Shown here: positions 19,873 through 30,290 of the stretch, one piece after another | Numbering within the stretch: position 1 is the stretch's first letter | Layout: each line of letters begins with the position of its first letter | DNA from: Pseudomonas guangdongensis | Lineage (GTDB): Bacteria > Pseudomonadota > Gammaproteobacteria > Pseudomonadales > Pseudomonadaceae | Direction: 5' to 3' | Assembly (NCBI RefSeq): GCF_900105885.1 | Contig: NZ_LT629780.1 | Coordinates: 1,240,001 to 1,304,000, forward strand | Length of the DNA: 64,000 nt | Program-made: the position numbers and the translations under genes | The notes under the pieces: generated by a model | Databases searched by the model: none | Told to the model about the DNA's origin: nothing | Seen by the model: the letters and a program-made list of their open reading frames with translations, nothing else

Positions 19873-22086
19873 ATGAATACCCACGGATCCATCGACCAAG
19901 AACTGCCGGAAACGCCGGCGACCCCCGCCGAACTGGCAGCGCCGGACAGCGCCGCGCCGCTCGACGACGCTCCCGTCGCGGTCGTCGCCGAAGACGCCCC
20001 GGCGGTGCCGAGCCTCGACGACAGCAGCCTGTACATCCACCGCGAACTGTCCCAGCTGCAGTTCAACATCCGCGTGCTGGAGCAGGCGCTGGACGAGTCC
20101 ACGCCGCTGCTCGAGCGCCTGAAGTTCCTGCTGATCTTCTCCAGCAACCTCGACGAGTTCTTCGAGATCCGTGTCTCCGGGCTGAAGAAGCAGGTCACCT
20201 TCGCCCGCGAGCTGGCCGGCGCCGACGGCCTGCAGCCGCACCAGGCGCTGGCGCAGATTTCCGCGGTGGTCCACGAGCAGGTGGCGCGCCAGTACGCGAT
20301 CCTCAACGAGGTGCTGCTGCCGGCGCTGGAGAAGCACCAGATCCGCTTCATCCGCCGGCGCCACTGGACCACCAAGATCAAGGCCTGGGTGCGCAAGTAT
20401 TTCCGCGAGGAAATCGCGCCGATCATGACGCCGATCGGCCTCGACCCGACCCACCCGTTCCCCCTGCTGGTCAACAAGAGCCTGAACTTCATCGTCGAGC
20501 TGGAAGGCATCGACGCCTTCGGCCGCGACTCGGGCCTGGCGATCCTGCCGGCGCCGCGCCTGCTGCCGCGGGTGATCCGCATCCCCGAGGAAGTCGGCGG
20601 CACTGGCGACAACTTCGTGTTCCTCTCCTCGATGATCCACGCCCACGCCGACGACCTGTTCCACGGCATGAGCGTCAAGGGCTGCTACCAGTTCCGCCTG
20701 ACCCGCAACGCCGACCTGTCGGTGGATGCCGAGGACGTCGAGGACCTGGCCCGCGCGCTGCGCGGCGAGCTGTACTCGCGGCGTTTCGGCGACGCGGTGC
20801 GCGTCGAGGTGGCCGACAACTGCCCGCAGCACCTGGTCGACTACCTGCTCAAGCAGTTCGGCCTGTCCGAGTCGGAGCTGTACCGGGTCAACGGTCCGGT
20901 CAACCTGACCCGGCTGTTCTCGATCACCGGTCTGGAGAGCCAGCGCGAGCTGCAGTACGCGCCGCTGACCCCGGTGATTCCCAAGCTGCTGCAGAGCAGC
21001 GACAAGCTGTTCAACGTGGTCGGCAAGCAGGACGTGCTGCTGCTGCACCCCTTCGAGTCGTTCACCCCGGTGGTCGACATGCTGCGCCAGGCCGCCAAGG
21101 ACCCCCATGTGCTGGCGATCAAGCAGACCCTGTACCGTACCGGCGCCAACTCGGAGATCGTCGACGCGCTGGTGGAAGCGGCGCGCAGCGGCAAGGAAGT
21201 CACCGCGGTGATCGAGCTGCGCGCGCGCTTCGACGAGGAGTCCAACCTGGCCCTGGCCAGCCGCCTGCAGCAGGCCGGTGCTGTGGTGATCTACGGCGTG
21301 GTCGGTTTCAAGACCCACGCCAAGATGATCCTCATCCTGCGCCGCGAGAACGGCGAGCTGGTGCGCTACGCCCACCTGGGCACCGGTAACTACCACGCCG
21401 GCAACGCCCGTCTGTATACCGACTACAGCCTGCTGACCTCCGACGAGGTGCTCTGCGAGGACGTCTCCAAGCTGTTCGACCAGCTGATCGGCATGGGCAA
21501 GACGCTGCGGATGAAGAAGCTGCTGCATGCGCCCTTCACCCTGAAGAAGACCCTGCTCGACATGATCGCCCGCGAGGCGCAGTTCGCCAGCGAGGGCAAG
21601 CCTGCGCATATCATCGCCAAGATCAACTCGCTGACCGACCCCAAGGTGATCAAGGCGCTGTACAAGGCCAGCCAGTGCGGGGTGAAGATCGACCTGATCG
21701 TGCGCGGCATGTGCTGCCTGCGTCCGGGCATCCCCGGGGTGTCGCACAACATCCAGGTGCGCTCGATCATCGGCCGCTTCCTCGAGCACACCCGCGTCTA
21801 CTACTTCCTCAACGGCAGCGACGAGCAGATCTACCTGGCCAGCGCCGACTGGATGGAGCGCAACCTCGACAAGCGGGTGGAGACCTGCTTCCCGCTGGAA
21901 GGCAAGAAGCTGATCGGGCGGGTCAAGAAGGAGCTGGAAGCCTACCTGGCCGACAACACCCAGGCCTGGGTGCTGCAGACCGACGGCAGCTACCAGCGCC
22001 TGCAGCCGACCGGCAACCAGAATCCGCGCAACGCCCAGGCGCTGATGCTGGAGAAGCTCAACAGCACACCGCTGTCGGCGCGCTGA
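19873..22086 (+). CDS. ppk: polyphosphate kinase 1
   Basis: Makes long-chain polyphosphate from ATP. 737 aa. The first about 50 residues are acidic, Ala/Pro-rich and non-conserved; the conserved body starts at [21 protein letters not shown] and includes [16 protein letters not shown]. The two PLD-like catalytic histidine regions are visible: [16 protein letters not shown] with [17 protein letters not shown], and the second in the C-terminal half ([15 protein letters not shown]). Convergent with ppx across a shared terminator. Confidence 0.96.
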   Translation: MNTHGSIDQELPETPATPAELAAPDSAAPLDDAPVAVVAEDAPAVPSLDDSSLYIHRELSQLQFNIRVLEQALDESTPLLERLKFLLIFSSNLDEFFEIRVSGLKKQVTFARELAGADGLQPHQALAQISAVVHEQVARQYAILNEVLLPALEKHQIRFIRRRHWTTKIKAWVRKYFREEIAPIMTPIGLDPTHPFPLLVNKSLNFIVELEGIDAFGRDSGLAILPAPRLLPRVIRIPEEVGGTGDNFVFLSSMIHAHADDLFHGMSVKGCYQFRLTRNADLSVDAEDVEDLARALRGELYSRRFGDAVRVEVADNCPQHLVDYLLKQFGLSESELYRVNGPVNLTRLFSITGLESQRELQYAPLTPVIPKLLQSSDKLFNVVGKQDVLLLHPFESFTPVVDMLRQAAKDPHVLAIKQTLYRTGANSEIVDALVEAARSGKEVTAVIELRARFDEESNLALASRLQQAGAVVIYGVVGFKTHAKMILILRRENGELVRYAHLGTGNYHAGNARLYTDYSLLTSDEVLCEDVSKLFDQLIGMGKTLRMKKLLHAPFTLKKTLLDMIAREAQFASEGKPAHIIAKINSLTDPKVIKALYKASQCGVKIDLIVRGMCCLRPGIPGVSHNIQVRSIIGRFLEHTRVYYFLNGSDEQIYLASADWMERNLDKRVETCFPLEGKKLIGRVKKELEAYLADNTQAWVLQTDGSYQRLQPTGNQNPRNAQALMLEKLNSTPLSAR

Positions 22087-22106
22087 GCCGACACGGGCGG
22101 CAAACG

Positions 22107-22139
22107 AAAGGGGCGGCTCCTCGCGGGGCCGCCCCTTTT
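22107..22139. terminator. bidirectional terminator between ppk and ppx
   Basis: 11-bp stem aaaggggcggc / gccgcccctttt with T-runs on both strands, between convergent ppk and ppx. Serves both transcripts. Confidence 0.8.
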
Positions 22140-22156
22140 CTGTCGCCGGTCCGGAC

Positions 22157-23659
22157 TCAGCGGCCGCTGAGGCTGTAGCCGACCCGCGCCAGCCACTGCG
22201 CCTCGGCGGCGATGTCGGCCTCGGTCAGCGGGTTGGCCGCCAGCCAGCCGGGCGGGAACACCGCCTCCAGGCTGCGCGGGCCGACCACGAACTCCACCTC
22301 GGGCATTTCCTGCATGCCGCGGATGTGGTGGAACAGGATGGCGAAGCGCAGCACGATGCACAGGCGTACCAGCTTGTCGCCTTCCTCGCCGAATTCGGCG
22401 AAGCGCTCCACCGGGATGTTGCGCCGGTGGCCGCGCACCAGCAGGGCGAGCATCTGCTGGTCGATGCGCGAGAAGCCGGCCAGGTCGGCGTGTTCGAGGA
22501 TGTAGGCGCCGTGCTTGTGGTAGTGGTAGTGGGCGATGTCCAGACCGACCTCGTGGACCCGCGCCGCCCAGCCGAGCAGCTCGCGGTGCCAGTCGTCGTT
22601 GAGGCCCCAGGCCGCGCCGACCTTTGCGAGGATCGACTGCGCCTTGGCCTCGACCCGCGCGGCCTGCTCCAGGTCCACGTGGCAGCGCTCCATCAGCGCC
22701 GACAGGGTGCGCTCGCGCACGTCCTCGTGGCTCTGCCGGCCGATCATGTCGTAGAGCACGCCCTCGCGCAGGGCGCCCTCGGTGTGCTGCATCGACTGGA
22801 TGTCCAGGGCGTCGAAAGTCGCCTCGAGGATCGCCAGGCCGGCCGGCAGGATGCCCTGGCGCTCCGGCTTGACGCCGTCGATGGCCAGGGCGGCGAGGCT
22901 GTCGGCCTTGAGGATCTTGCGCTTGAGCCAGGCCAGTCCGGCCGGGGTGATCTCGCCGTTGCTCTGCCCGGCGGTCTTCAGCGCCTGGCCGATGGCGCGG
23001 ATGCTGCCGGAGGAGCCGATCGCCTCGGCCCAGCCGTGCCTACGGATCGCCTGCTCGAAGCCCATCAGCTCCAGGCGCGCCGCGGTGTAGGCCTGGGCGT
23101 AGCGTGCCAGACTCAGCTTGCCGTCGGCGAAGAAGCGCTTGGTATAGCTGACGCAGCCCATCTGCTGGCTCTCGCGCAGCAGCGAGTCGAAGCGCTCGCC
23201 GATGATGAACTCGGTGCTGCCGCCGCCGATGTCCACCACCAGACGCTTGCCGCCGGCATCCGGCAGGCTGTGGGAGACGCCCAGGTAGATCAGGCGCGCT
23301 TCCTCGCGGCCGGAGACCACCTCGACCTGGTGGCCGAGCAGCTCCTCGGCGCGGCGGATGAACACCGCGCGGTTGCGCGCCTCGCGCAGCGCGTTGGTGG
23401 CGACGATGCGCACCGCGCCCTGGGGCAGGCCGTTGATCAGCTGGGCGAAGCGGCGCAGGCAGTCGAGGCCGCGGGTCATCGCCGCCTCGTCGAGGTTGCG
23501 CTGCTCGTCGATACCTGCTGCCAGCTGCACCTTCTCGCCGAGCCGCTCCAGCAGGCGGATTTCGCCCTGGTCCACGCGGGCCAGCACCATGTGGATGCTG
23601 TTGGAGCCGATGTCGATGGCGGCGATCAGCGGGAAGGCTTCGGCGGGGGTATGCGGCAT
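22157..23659 (-). CDS. ppx: exopolyphosphatase (Ppx/GppA)
   Basis: Releases phosphate from polyphosphate chain ends and/or hydrolyses pppGpp. 500 aa. ASKHA-fold ATP motifs: [16 protein letters not shown] near residue 13 and [14 protein letters not shown] near 135. The C-terminal HD-like half includes [35 protein letters not shown]. The start [18 protein letters not shown] matches P. aeruginosa Ppx; a start 39 bp upstream would add a non-conserved segment. A TATGAT -10-like hexamer lies at 23698-23703 on this strand. Facing ppk, it sets up a synthesis/degradation pair. Confidence 0.94.
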   Translation of the reverse strand: MPHTPAEAFPLIAAIDIGSNSIHMVLARVDQGEIRLLERLGEKVQLAAGIDEQRNLDEAAMTRGLDCLRRFAQLINGLPQGAVRIVATNALREARNRAVFIRRAEELLGHQVEVVSGREEARLIYLGVSHSLPDAGGKRLVVDIGGGSTEFIIGERFDSLLRESQQMGCVSYTKRFFADGKLSLARYAQAYTAARLELMGFEQAIRRHGWAEAIGSSGSIRAIGQALKTAGQSNGEITPAGLAWLKRKILKADSLAALAIDGVKPERQGILPAGLAILEATFDALDIQSMQHTEGALREGVLYDMIGRQSHEDVRERTLSALMERCHVDLEQAARVEAKAQSILAKVGAAWGLNDDWHRELLGWAARVHEVGLDIAHYHYHKHGAYILEHADLAGFSRIDQQMLALLVRGHRRNIPVERFAEFGEEGDKLVRLCIVLRFAILFHHIRGMQEMPEVEFVVGPRSLEAVFPPGWLAANPLTEADIAAEAQWLARVGYSLSGR

Positions 23660-23768
23660 GCTGGGAAGGTCTCGCGGAAAAACGACAGAATTCTGCAATC
23701 ATAGAGCAAAGCAGGCGACGGCAGGATGACAGTATCGCGCGCCGTCCGGCCGGGCGGGCGGCGGCGCC

Positions 23769-23797
23769 TTTCGATTGGCGGCGAGTGGGGCTATCAT
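23769..23797 (+). promoter_or_regulatory. candidate trxA promoter
   Basis: TTTCGA (23769-23774), 17-bp spacer, TATCAT (23792-23797), followed by a GC-rich discriminator (ggccgcc). The -35 is weak (3/6). Confidence 0.35.
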
Positions 23798-23837
23798 GGC
23801 CGCCTTCATTTCGCAGACGAGTCGCGGAGAATCCCCC

Positions 23838-24164
23838 ATGAGCGAATTCATCACCAACGTCACCGACGCCAGCTTCGAGCAGGACGTGCTCAAGGCCGAC
23901 GGTCCGGTCCTGGTCGACTACTGGGCCGAGTGGTGCGGTCCGTGCAAGATGATTGCCCCGGTGCTGGACGAGATCGCCAAGGACTACCAGGGCAAGCTCA
24001 AGGTCTGCAAGCTGAACATCGACGACAATCAGGACACCCCGGCCAAGTTCGGCGTGCGCGGCATCCCGACCCTGATGCTGTTCAAGAACGGCAACGTCGA
24101 GGCCACCAAGGTTGGTGCGCTGTCCAAGTCGCAACTGGCGGCCTTCCTCGACAGCAACATCTGA
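23838..24164 (+). CDS. trxA: thioredoxin 1
   Basis: 108-aa cytosolic thiol-disulfide reductant. Active site WCGPC with Cys33 and Cys36 and cis-Pro in [11 protein letters not shown]. Full family length. Single-gene transcript with its own terminator directly after the stop, divergent from ppx and upstream of rho, the usual pseudomonad and enterobacterial order (trxA-rho). Confidence 0.98.
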   Translation: MSEFITNVTDASFEQDVLKADGPVLVDYWAEWCGPCKMIAPVLDEIAKDYQGKLKVCKLNIDDNQDTPAKFGVRGIPTLMLFKNGNVEATKVGALSKSQLAAFLDSNI

Positions 24165-24176
24165 GTCGAACAGGCG

Positions 24177-24205
24177 AAAAAACCCCGTTCCCGGCGGGGT
24201 TTTTT
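24177..24205 (+). terminator. trxA rho-independent terminator
   Basis: 11-bp stem aaaaaaccccg / cggggtttttt with a 7-nt loop and a run of six T, 12 bp after the trxA stop. Confidence 0.9.
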
Positions 24206-24217
24206 GCCTCTGCATGC

Positions 24218-24247
24218 TGGACTCTGCCGCAACGGCAGTGGTAAATT
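24218..24247 (+). promoter_or_regulatory. candidate rho promoter
   Basis: TGGACT (24218-24223), 18-bp spacer, TAAATT (24242-24247). It would give a leader of about 150 nt before the rho start. Rho leaders are known sites of autoregulation in other bacteria, but no terminator-like hairpin was seen here. Confidence 0.35.
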
Positions 24248-24403
24248 CGGCCCGCAACCCGCTTCCGGTTGCCTCCCGCACGCCGTCGCCGACGCATCTC
24301 GTTCCGAGCATTCCGATCAGGCTTTCGCAGCGATCCTGCCGTCTTCCTGCGGCGCGGCTCCCCAAGCTCAACGCTTTCCTCTCGCATACCTGCACGTCAT
24401 CCT

Positions 24404-25663
24404 ATGAATCTGACCGAACTCAAGCAAAAGCCGATTCCCGAACTGCTGGAAATGGCCGACCAGATGGGCCTGGAGAACATGGCCCGGTCGCGCAAGCAGG
24501 ACATCATCTTCGCCCTGCTGAAGAAGCATGCGAAAAGCGGCGAGGAGATCTCCGGTGACGGCGTGCTGGAGATCCTCCAGGACGGCTTCGGCTTCCTGCG
24601 CAGCGCGGATTCCTCCTATCTGGCCGGCCCGGACGACATCTACGTCTCGCCCAGCCAGATCCGCCGCTTCAACCTGCGCACCGGCGACACCATCGTCGGC
24701 AAGATCCGTCCGCCCAAGGAAGGCGAGCGCTACTTCGCGCTGCTCAAGGTTGACACCATCAACTTCGACCGCCCGGAGAACGCCAAGAACAAGGTCCTGT
24801 TCGAGAACCTGACTCCGCTGTTCGCCAACAAGCGCATGAAGATGGAGGCCGGCAACGGTTCCACCGAGGACCTCACCGGCCGGGTGATCGACCTCTGCGC
24901 ACCGATCGGCAAGGGCCAGCGCGGCCTGATCGTCGCCCCGCCGAAGGCGGGCAAGACCATCATGCTGCAGAACATCGCCGCCAACATCACCCGCAACAAC
25001 CCCGACTGCTACCTGATCGTGCTGCTGATCGACGAGCGTCCCGAGGAAGTGACCGAGATGCAGCGCACCGTGCGCGGCGAAGTGGTCGCCTCGACCTTCG
25101 ACGAGCCGCCGGCCCGTCACGTGCAGGTCGCCGAGATGGTCATCGAGAAGGCCAAGCGCCTGGTCGAGCACAAGAAGGACGTGGTCATTCTGCTCGACTC
25201 CATCACCCGTCTGGCGCGCGCCTACAACACCGTGATCCCCAGCTCCGGCAAGGTGCTCACCGGCGGTGTCGACGCCCACGCCCTGGAGAAGCCCAAGCGC
25301 TTTTTCGGCGCCGCGCGCAACATCGAGGAGGGCGGCAGCCTGACCATTCTCGCCACCGCGCTGGTCGACACCGGCTCGAAGATGGACGAGGTGATCTACG
25401 AGGAGTTCAAGGGCACTGGCAACATGGAGCTGATCCTCGACCGCCGCGTCGCCGAGAAGCGCGTGTTCCCGGCGATCAACATCAACAAGTCGGGCACCCG
25501 CCGCGAAGAGCTGCTGACCGGCGAGGAAGAGCTGCAGCGCATGTGGATCCTGCGCAAGATCCTCCACCCGATGGACGAGATCGCCGCCATCGAGTTCCTC
25601 CTCGACCGTCTCAAGGACACCAAGACCAACGAGGAATTCTTCCAGTCGATGAAGCGCAAGTAA
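24404..25663 (+). CDS. rho: transcription termination factor Rho
   Basis: 419 aa, exactly the usual length. Hexameric RNA helicase. N-terminal RNA-binding cold-shock-like domain ([27 protein letters not shown]), Walker [17 protein letters not shown] near 175-190, Walker [18 protein letters not shown]-loop/secondary RNA site near [13 protein letters not shown], and the C-terminal [21 protein letters not shown] segment. Start [11 protein letters not shown] matches all homologues. Confidence 0.98.
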   Translation: MNLTELKQKPIPELLEMADQMGLENMARSRKQDIIFALLKKHAKSGEEISGDGVLEILQDGFGFLRSADSSYLAGPDDIYVSPSQIRRFNLRTGDTIVGKIRPPKEGERYFALLKVDTINFDRPENAKNKVLFENLTPLFANKRMKMEAGNGSTEDLTGRVIDLCAPIGKGQRGLIVAPPKAGKTIMLQNIAANITRNNPDCYLIVLLIDERPEEVTEMQRTVRGEVVASTFDEPPARHVQVAEMVIEKAKRLVEHKKDVVILLDSITRLARAYNTVIPSSGKVLTGGVDAHALEKPKRFFGAARNIEEGGSLTILATALVDTGSKMDEVIYEEFKGTGNMELILDRRVAEKRVFPAININKSGTRREELLTGEEELQRMWILRKILHPMDEIAAIEFLLDRLKDTKTNEEFFQSMKRK

Positions 25664-25682
25664 GGCTTCTCCCTGGCAGCAG

Positions 25683-25716
25683 CGACGACGGCCGGCATTC
25701 CCGGCCGTTGTCGTTT
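25683..25716 (+). terminator. rho rho-independent terminator
   Basis: 13-bp stem (cgacgacggccgg / ccggccgttgtcg, one G-T pair) with a 5-nt loop, then TTT, 20 bp after the rho stop. Confidence 0.7.
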
Positions 25717-25816
25717 GCGCCGTCCGGCGGCGCTGCGGCGCGGCGCCCGGTGTGGTTCCGACGACCGCCATTCGGCGCTAGACTGGCCGCCCTTCGCATC
25801 ATCCCGAGGCTCAAGC

Positions 25817-27283
25817 ATGCAGTACCGCGACCTGCGCGATTTCATCCGCGGCCTGGAGGCGCGCGGCGAGCTCAAGCGCATCCAGGTGCCCATCTCCCCC
25901 GTGCTGGAAATGACCGAGGTCTGCGACCGCACCCTGCGCAAGGGCGGCCCGGCGCTGCTGTTCGAGAACCCCACGGGCTTCCAGATGCCGGTGCTCGGCA
26001 ACCTGTTCGGCACGCCGAAGCGGGTTGCGCTGGGCATGGGCGCCGAGGATGTCGGCGAGCTGCGCGAGATCGGCAAGCTGCTGGCCTACCTCAAGGAGCC
26101 GGAGCCGCCCAAGGGCTTCAAGGATGCCTGGAGCAAGCTGCCGCTGCTGAAGAAGGTCGTCAGCATGGCGCCCAAGGTGCTCAGGGACGCCCCCTGCCAG
26201 GAGGTGGTGGTCGAGGGCGACGAGGTCGACCTCGGCAAGATTCCGGTGCAGCACTGCTGGCCGGGCGACGCCGCGCCGCTGATCACCTGGGGCCTGACCA
26301 TCACCAAGGGGCCGAACAAGGAGCGGCAGAACCTCGGCATCTACCGTCAGCAGGTGATCGGCCGCAACAAGGTGATCATGCGCTGGCTGAGCCACCGCGG
26401 CGGTGCGCTGGACTTCCGCGAGTGGTGCCAGAAATACCCGGATCGCCCCTACCCGGTGGCTGTGGCGCTGGGCGCCGATCCGGCGACCATCCTCGGCGCG
26501 GTCACCCCGGTGCCGGACACCCTATCCGAGTACGCCTTCGCCGGCCTGTTGCGCGGCTCGCGCACCGAACTGGTCAAGGCCATCGGCTCCGACCTGCAGG
26601 TGCCGGCCTATGCGGAGATCGTTCTGGAAGGCCACATCCATCCCAGCGAGACGGCTCCGGAAGGTCCCTACGGCGACCACACCGGCTACTACAACGAGGT
26701 GGATACCTTCCCGGTATTCACCGTCGAGCGCATCACCCAGCGCAGGAACCCGATTTACCACAGCACCTACACCGGCCGCCCGCCGGACGAGCCGGCGATC
26801 CTCGGCGTCGCCCTCAACGAGGTGTTCGTGCCGATCCTGCAGAAGCAGTTCCCGGAGATCGTCGACTTCTACCTGCCGCCGGAAGGCTGCTCCTACCGCA
26901 TGGCGGTGGTGACCATCAGGAAGCAGTATCCCGGCCACGCCAAGCGGGTGATGCTCGGCGTGTGGAGCTTCCTGCGCCAGTTCATGTACACCAAGTTCGT
27001 CATCGTCACCGACGACGACATCGATGCCCGCGACTGGAACGACGTGATCTGGGCGATCACCACGCGTATGGACCCCTCGCGCGACACCGTGCTGATCGAC
27101 AACACGCCGATCGACTACCTGGACTTCGCCTCGCCGGTATCCGGGCTGGGTAGCAAGATGGGCCTGGACGCCACCCACAAGTGGCCGGGCGAGACCGACC
27201 GCGAGTGGGGGCGGGCGATCGAGCGCGATCCGGGCGCGGTGGCGCGGGTCGATGCGCTGTGGAGCCAGCTGGGCCTCGACTGA
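25817..27283 (+). CDS. ubiD: 4-hydroxy-3-polyprenylbenzoate decarboxylase
   Basis: Prenylated-FMN-dependent decarboxylase of ubiquinone synthesis. 488 aa, family length. UbiD hallmarks: [22 protein letters not shown] at the start, the Mg/prFMN-binding [19 protein letters not shown] with the RWLSHRGG loop, the catalytic E-x-x-x-R region ([24 protein letters not shown]) and [25 protein letters not shown] -10-like element lies at 25779-25784. Works with ubiH and ubiI, also in this window. Confidence 0.97.
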   Translation: MQYRDLRDFIRGLEARGELKRIQVPISPVLEMTEVCDRTLRKGGPALLFENPTGFQMPVLGNLFGTPKRVALGMGAEDVGELREIGKLLAYLKEPEPPKGFKDAWSKLPLLKKVVSMAPKVLRDAPCQEVVVEGDEVDLGKIPVQHCWPGDAAPLITWGLTITKGPNKERQNLGIYRQQVIGRNKVIMRWLSHRGGALDFREWCQKYPDRPYPVAVALGADPATILGAVTPVPDTLSEYAFAGLLRGSRTELVKAIGSDLQVPAYAEIVLEGHIHPSETAPEGPYGDHTGYYNEVDTFPVFTVERITQRRNPIYHSTYTGRPPDEPAILGVALNEVFVPILQKQFPEIVDFYLPPEGCSYRMAVVTIRKQYPGHAKRVMLGVWSFLRQFMYTKFVIVTDDDIDARDWNDVIWAITTRMDPSRDTVLIDNTPIDYLDFASPVSGLGSKMGLDATHKWPGETDREWGRAIERDPGAVARVDALWSQLGLD

Positions 27284-27295
27284 CGCCGGGCGGCC

Positions 27296-27745
27296 TCAGC
27301 GCAGGGCGAGCACCGCCTGCCACTGCGCGGCGTCCACCGGCATCACCGACAGGCGGCTGCCCTTGTGCACCAGGGGCAGCTCGGCCAGCGCCGCGCAGGC
27401 CTTCAGGCGCGGCAGGCCGATCAACTCGTCGAACACCTCGACGCACTCGACGTCCAGCGCACTCCACGGGTTGCGCGCGGCACTGGCCTTGGGGTCGAAG
27501 TAGGGGCTCTGCGGGTCCAGCGCGCTGGGGTCGGGATAGGCCGGCGCGAGGATTCGCCCGACGCCGGCGATCCCCGGCCGCGGGCAGCTGGAGTGGTAGA
27601 AGAAGAACAGCTCGCCGGCCTGCATGGCGCGCAGGAAGTTGCGCGCCTGGTAGTTGCGCACCCCGTCCCAGCGCGTCCGGCCGAGACGGCGCAGGTCCTT
27701 GATCGACAGTTCGTCGGGTTCCGATTTCATCAGCCAGCAGGGCAT
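27296..27745 (-). CDS. EVE domain protein
   Basis: 149-aa single-domain EVE protein (PUA-like fold): MPCWLMKSEPDELSIKDL at the start, WDGVRNYQARNFLRAMQAGELFFFYHSS, GIAGVGRI, and WSALDVECVEVF. EVE/YTH-like domains read modified bases in nucleic acid; bacterial single-domain forms have no firmly known substrate. Convergent with ubiD (12-bp gap), divergent from the 43-aa membrane protein. Confidence 0.88.
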   Translation of the reverse strand: MPCWLMKSEPDELSIKDLRRLGRTRWDGVRNYQARNFLRAMQAGELFFFYHSSCPRPGIAGVGRILAPAYPDPSALDPQSPYFDPKASAARNPWSALDVECVEVFDELIGLPRLKACAALAELPLVHKGSRLSVMPVDAAQWQAVLALR

Positions 27746-27904
27746 AGCGAGGCTTCCTGTGCGGGGCCCGGCGCACGCGGGCGCGCAGGCGATGGACGGT
27801 GTGGCGGGCAAATTGCAAGGCCCGCGGGCTTGGCGGAGAATGGCGCGCCCTGCCAGGTTACCGGCAGGTTCGTGAGCGTTTGGCCTGGAAGGAGGAGGCG
27901 CCGG

Positions 27905-28036
27905 ATGAAGCGCAAGCCCGATGTGTTGTGGGTGCTGGTCATTCTGTTCGGTCTGGGGCTGGTGACCACCGGCTATGCCCAGAGCCAGTGGATGGCCCAG
28001 GAGCCGCCGCCGCTGCACGGCGAGCTGCCGCACTGA
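27905..28036 (+). CDS. 43-aa single-pass membrane protein
   Basis: Very small protein beginning MKRKPDVLWVLVILFGLG, with one hydrophobic helix (about 7-25) flanked by a basic N-terminus and a short polar C-terminus (QEPPPLHGELPH). A strong ribosome site (ggaaggaggag) 6-8 nt upstream supports real expression. From memory, similar short proteins occur at this place in other pseudomonads. Function unknown. Convergent with the cyclo-ligase gene. Confidence 0.7.
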   Translation: MKRKPDVLWVLVILFGLGLVTTGYAQSQWMAQEPPPLHGELPH

Positions 28037-28052
28037 GCGGCGTCGCGTCCCT

Positions 28053-28682
28053 TCACGCCTGCCCGTCGAGGTCAGGGCGGCAGCCGCGGAACCAGCCACG
28101 GTCGCTGACCGTGGCATGCAGCGGCACATCCCAGCTTTCCAGCGGCAGGCGGTCGACCTGCTGACAGGCGTGCGCCAGACCGAGCAGCAGCGGTTTCTGC
28201 CAGTTCGGGTGGCGCAGGCGGTAGGCCAGCGCGCGGTCGTAGAAGCCGCCCCCCATGCCCAGGCGTCCGCCGCGGGCGTCGAAGCCGACCAGCGGCAGCA
28301 GCAGCAGATCCAGGGTCCAGGGCTTGCGCTGGCGGTGCGCCTGCGGGCGCGGTTCGGCGATGCGGAAGCGGTTGCGGCGCAGCGTCTCGCCGTTATCGAC
28401 GCGCTGGAACAGCATGCGGGTGCGTGGCCAGCGCGCCAGCAGCGGCAGGTAGACGCGCTTGCCGCGGCGCAGCGCTTCGCGGTGCAGCAGCGCCGGATCG
28501 ATCTCGCCGTCGTTGGGCAGGTACAGGGCCAGGTGGCGGGCGCGGCGGAACAGCGGATGCTGGGCCAGCTGGCGGTACAGGGCGCGGGCGGCCTGGCGTT
28601 GCTCGGCCGGGGTCAGGGCGCGGCGTCGCTCGCGCAGCTGGCGGCGCAGGGCAGGGCGGGAGAGCTGCTCGGCGTGGATCAT
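28053..28682 (-). CDS. fau: 5-formyltetrahydrofolate cyclo-ligase
   Basis: Converts 5-formyl-THF to methenyl-THF using ATP (YgfA family). 209 aa. Motifs: RPALRRQLRERRRALTP near the start, HLALYLPNDGEIDP, and the ATP/Mg loop LPLVGFDARGGRLGMGGGFYDRAL. Located directly downstream of 6S RNA and zapA, the order seen in E. coli (zapA-ssrS-ygfA) and P. aeruginosa. Probably co-transcribed with 6S RNA. Confidence 0.93.
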   Translation of the reverse strand: MIHAEQLSRPALRRQLRERRRALTPAEQRQAARALYRQLAQHPLFRRARHLALYLPNDGEIDPALLHREALRRGKRVYLPLLARWPRTRMLFQRVDNGETLRRNRFRIAEPRPQAHRQRKPWTLDLLLLPLVGFDARGGRLGMGGGFYDRALAYRLRHPNWQKPLLLGLAHACQQVDRLPLESWDVPLHATVSDRGWFRGCRPDLDGQA

Positions 28683-28800
28683 TGGGCGAAGGCTCCGGTC
28701 GGATGCGGCAGGGCGCGGGCCGGAGCGGGGCAGGACGGGGCGATGTGCCCGGGACGGTCGCGAGCCCGGCGGGCGCCGGATTCGGCTGACTGGGTGGAAC

Positions 28801-28987
28801 GACTCCCCGAAGTGCCGCTGTCGGTGTGGCCCTTGAACCCGAAAGTTCAAGGTGGAGGCTGCAGGAAGCGTTAAGGCTTTCCGTCGAGCGGACATGCGCA
28901 CCGGCTTCGAATTGCAGCCCCCGGGCTAAGTGAATCGGCTCAGGGACGTAACCGACTGGCCAACACACCAGGGAGCTGGGAGGGAGT
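28801..28987 (-). ncRNA. ssrS: 6S RNA
   Basis: Regulates sigma-70 RNA polymerase by mimicking an open promoter. Read on the minus strand, the segment matches E. coli 6S RNA at several positions in order: CCTGAGCCGAT in the 5' half, AAGCCTTAA in the bubble, CACCTTGAAC...GGGTTCAAGGGC hairpin, then GCGGCA and a 3' CTTCGGGGAGTC that pairs with an ACTCCC near the 5' end. Length (about 187 nt) and location between zapA and the cyclo-ligase gene are as expected. Ends are approximate to within about 10 nt. Confidence 0.88.
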
Positions 28988-29008
28988 TTACCGCAAACGC
29001 CGGGCTTG

Positions 29009-29341
29009 TCACCCCTGGCGTGGCGTTGTCTGGGCCGTGTCCGGCGGGACGTCCTGCAGGGCGCGGTCGACCTTCTCCAGCAGCGCGCGGACCCGCTCGC
29101 GGGTTTCGCCGTCGGCCGGCGCGGCCTTGGCCTGGCACTGCAGGAGCTCGTGGGCGATGTTCAGCGCCGCCAGCACGGCGATGCGCTCGGCGCCGATCAC
29201 CCGGCCGCCGTTGCGGATCTCGCGCATCTTGCTGTCCAGGTAGCGTGCGGCGCTCTCCAGGTTGCCGCGTTCCTGGGGCGGGCAGGCGATCGGATAGTCC
29301 TTGTCGAGGATCTGCACGGTGACGGCATGCGGCAATGTCAT
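29009..29341 (-). CDS. zapA: cell division protein ZapA
   Basis: 110-aa FtsZ-ring stabiliser. N-terminal beta/alpha head (AVTVQILDKDYPIACPPQERGNLESAARYLD) and C-terminal coiled coil, as in ZapA. Its ATG overlaps the stop of the upstream 69-aa coiled-coil gene (ATGA), indicating translational coupling. 6S RNA follows 21 bp downstream. Confidence 0.94.
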   Translation of the reverse strand: MTLPHAVTVQILDKDYPIACPPQERGNLESAARYLDSKMREIRNGGRVIGAERIAVLAALNIAHELLQCQAKAAPADGETRERVRALLEKVDRALQDVPPDTAQTTPRQG

Positions 29342-29547
29342 GGGTCCTGCTCCAGGGCTGTGAGACGCGAAATGACCGATTCGACCGTCTGGCGCGCCCG
29401 TTGTTGCCGTTCGAGCAGGCGCGCCCGTTCCTCGCGCCACTGCAGCTCGCCTGCGCGCAGGCGCAGGTTCTCTTCGCGCAGGCGGTCGTTCAGGCGGATC
29501 AGCTGGTCGAGCTTCGCCGCGAGGAGGGTGAGGTCGTCGTCTGCCAT
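29338..29547 (-). CDS. small coiled-coil protein, ZapB-like (TIGR02449)
   Basis: 69-aa, nearly all one heptad-repeat helix (LLAAKLDQLIRLNDRLREENLRL). TIGR02449 family, widespread next to zapA in pseudomonads and similar in build to ZapB, so a divisome role is likely but inferred. The start at MADDDLT is preferred over an upstream ATG 21 bp away because it keeps the family N-terminus. Confidence 0.85.
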   Translation of the reverse strand: MADDDLTLLAAKLDQLIRLNDRLREENLRLRAGELQWREERARLLERQQRARQTVESVISRLTALEQDP

Positions 29548-29704
29548 GGGCTCTCGCTGGGCGCGCAAAGGGCGCGCCGAATATACAGGATGACGGGCTG
29601 GCCCGCCCGCTCCGGGCGGCCGGCGTCGATGGTCTTGGGCCGGCTGGCGGTGCTAGGATTGTCCCCCGATTCTAGTCATCCGCTCCCGGTGCCGCCTAGC
29701 TGCC

Positions 29705-30271
29705 ATGACCTCTTCCGCATCCGCCTATTCCGCCTTCGCAGCGCTGCTGAGCAGCGCCGGCCAGTCCATTTCCCCCGCCGAACTGCACGGCCTGCTGCTC
29801 GGGCGCACCTGCGCCGGCGCCGGCTTCGCGGTCGAGCCCTGGCTGGCGGCGGCGGCCGAGCTGCTCGACAGCGCCCCCGACGAGCGCCTGCGCCAGGCTC
29901 TGGGCGGCCTGCAGGCGATGGTCAAGAGCGAACTGGAGGCCGGCGAGCTGTCGCTGGTGCTGCTGCTGCCCGCCGACGAGGCGCCGCTGGCCGAGCGCAC
30001 CGCGGCCCTCGGCCTGTGGTGCCAGGGCTTTCTCGCCGGTTTCGGCCTCACCGCCCGCGAAGGCGCGCTGTCCGCCGAAGGCCGCGAGGTGCTCGAGGAT
30101 CTGGCGGCCATCGCACGCATCGAGGAGGCGCTGGAGGAGTCCGAGGACGCCGAGAGCGACTACATGGAAGTGATGGAATACATGCGCGTCGCGCCGCTGC
30201 TGCTGTTCAACGAGAGCGGCGGGCTGGGCGCTGCCGCGCCGGCCGCCGACGCCAAGCCGTCCGTGCATTGA
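29705..30271 (+). CDS. YecA/YgfB family protein (UPF0149)
   Basis: 188-aa acidic helical protein of the UPF0149 family. Hallmarks: [16 protein letters not shown] near residue 23, [12 protein letters not shown], and the acidic [31 protein letters not shown]. The C-terminal SEC-C zinc motif of long YecA forms is absent, so it is the YgfB type. Function unclear. First of the ygfB-pepP-ubiH-ubiI gene string, the same order as in E. coli. Confidence 0.9.
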   Translation: MTSSASAYSAFAALLSSAGQSISPAELHGLLLGRTCAGAGFAVEPWLAAAAELLDSAPDERLRQALGGLQAMVKSELEAGELSLVLLLPADEAPLAERTAALGLWCQGFLAGFGLTAREGALSAEGREVLEDLAAIARIEEALEESEDAESDYMEVMEYMRVAPLLLFNESGGLGAAAPAADAKPSVH

Positions 30272-30290
30272 TCGCCGAGGAAAACCGCCG

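Noticed and set aside
19873..20035. Misassigned ppk start because of the unconserved N-terminal 50 residues
   Set aside because: The ATG follows hemB by 22 bp, and total length is close to that recalled for P. aeruginosa Ppk, so the extension is probably real.
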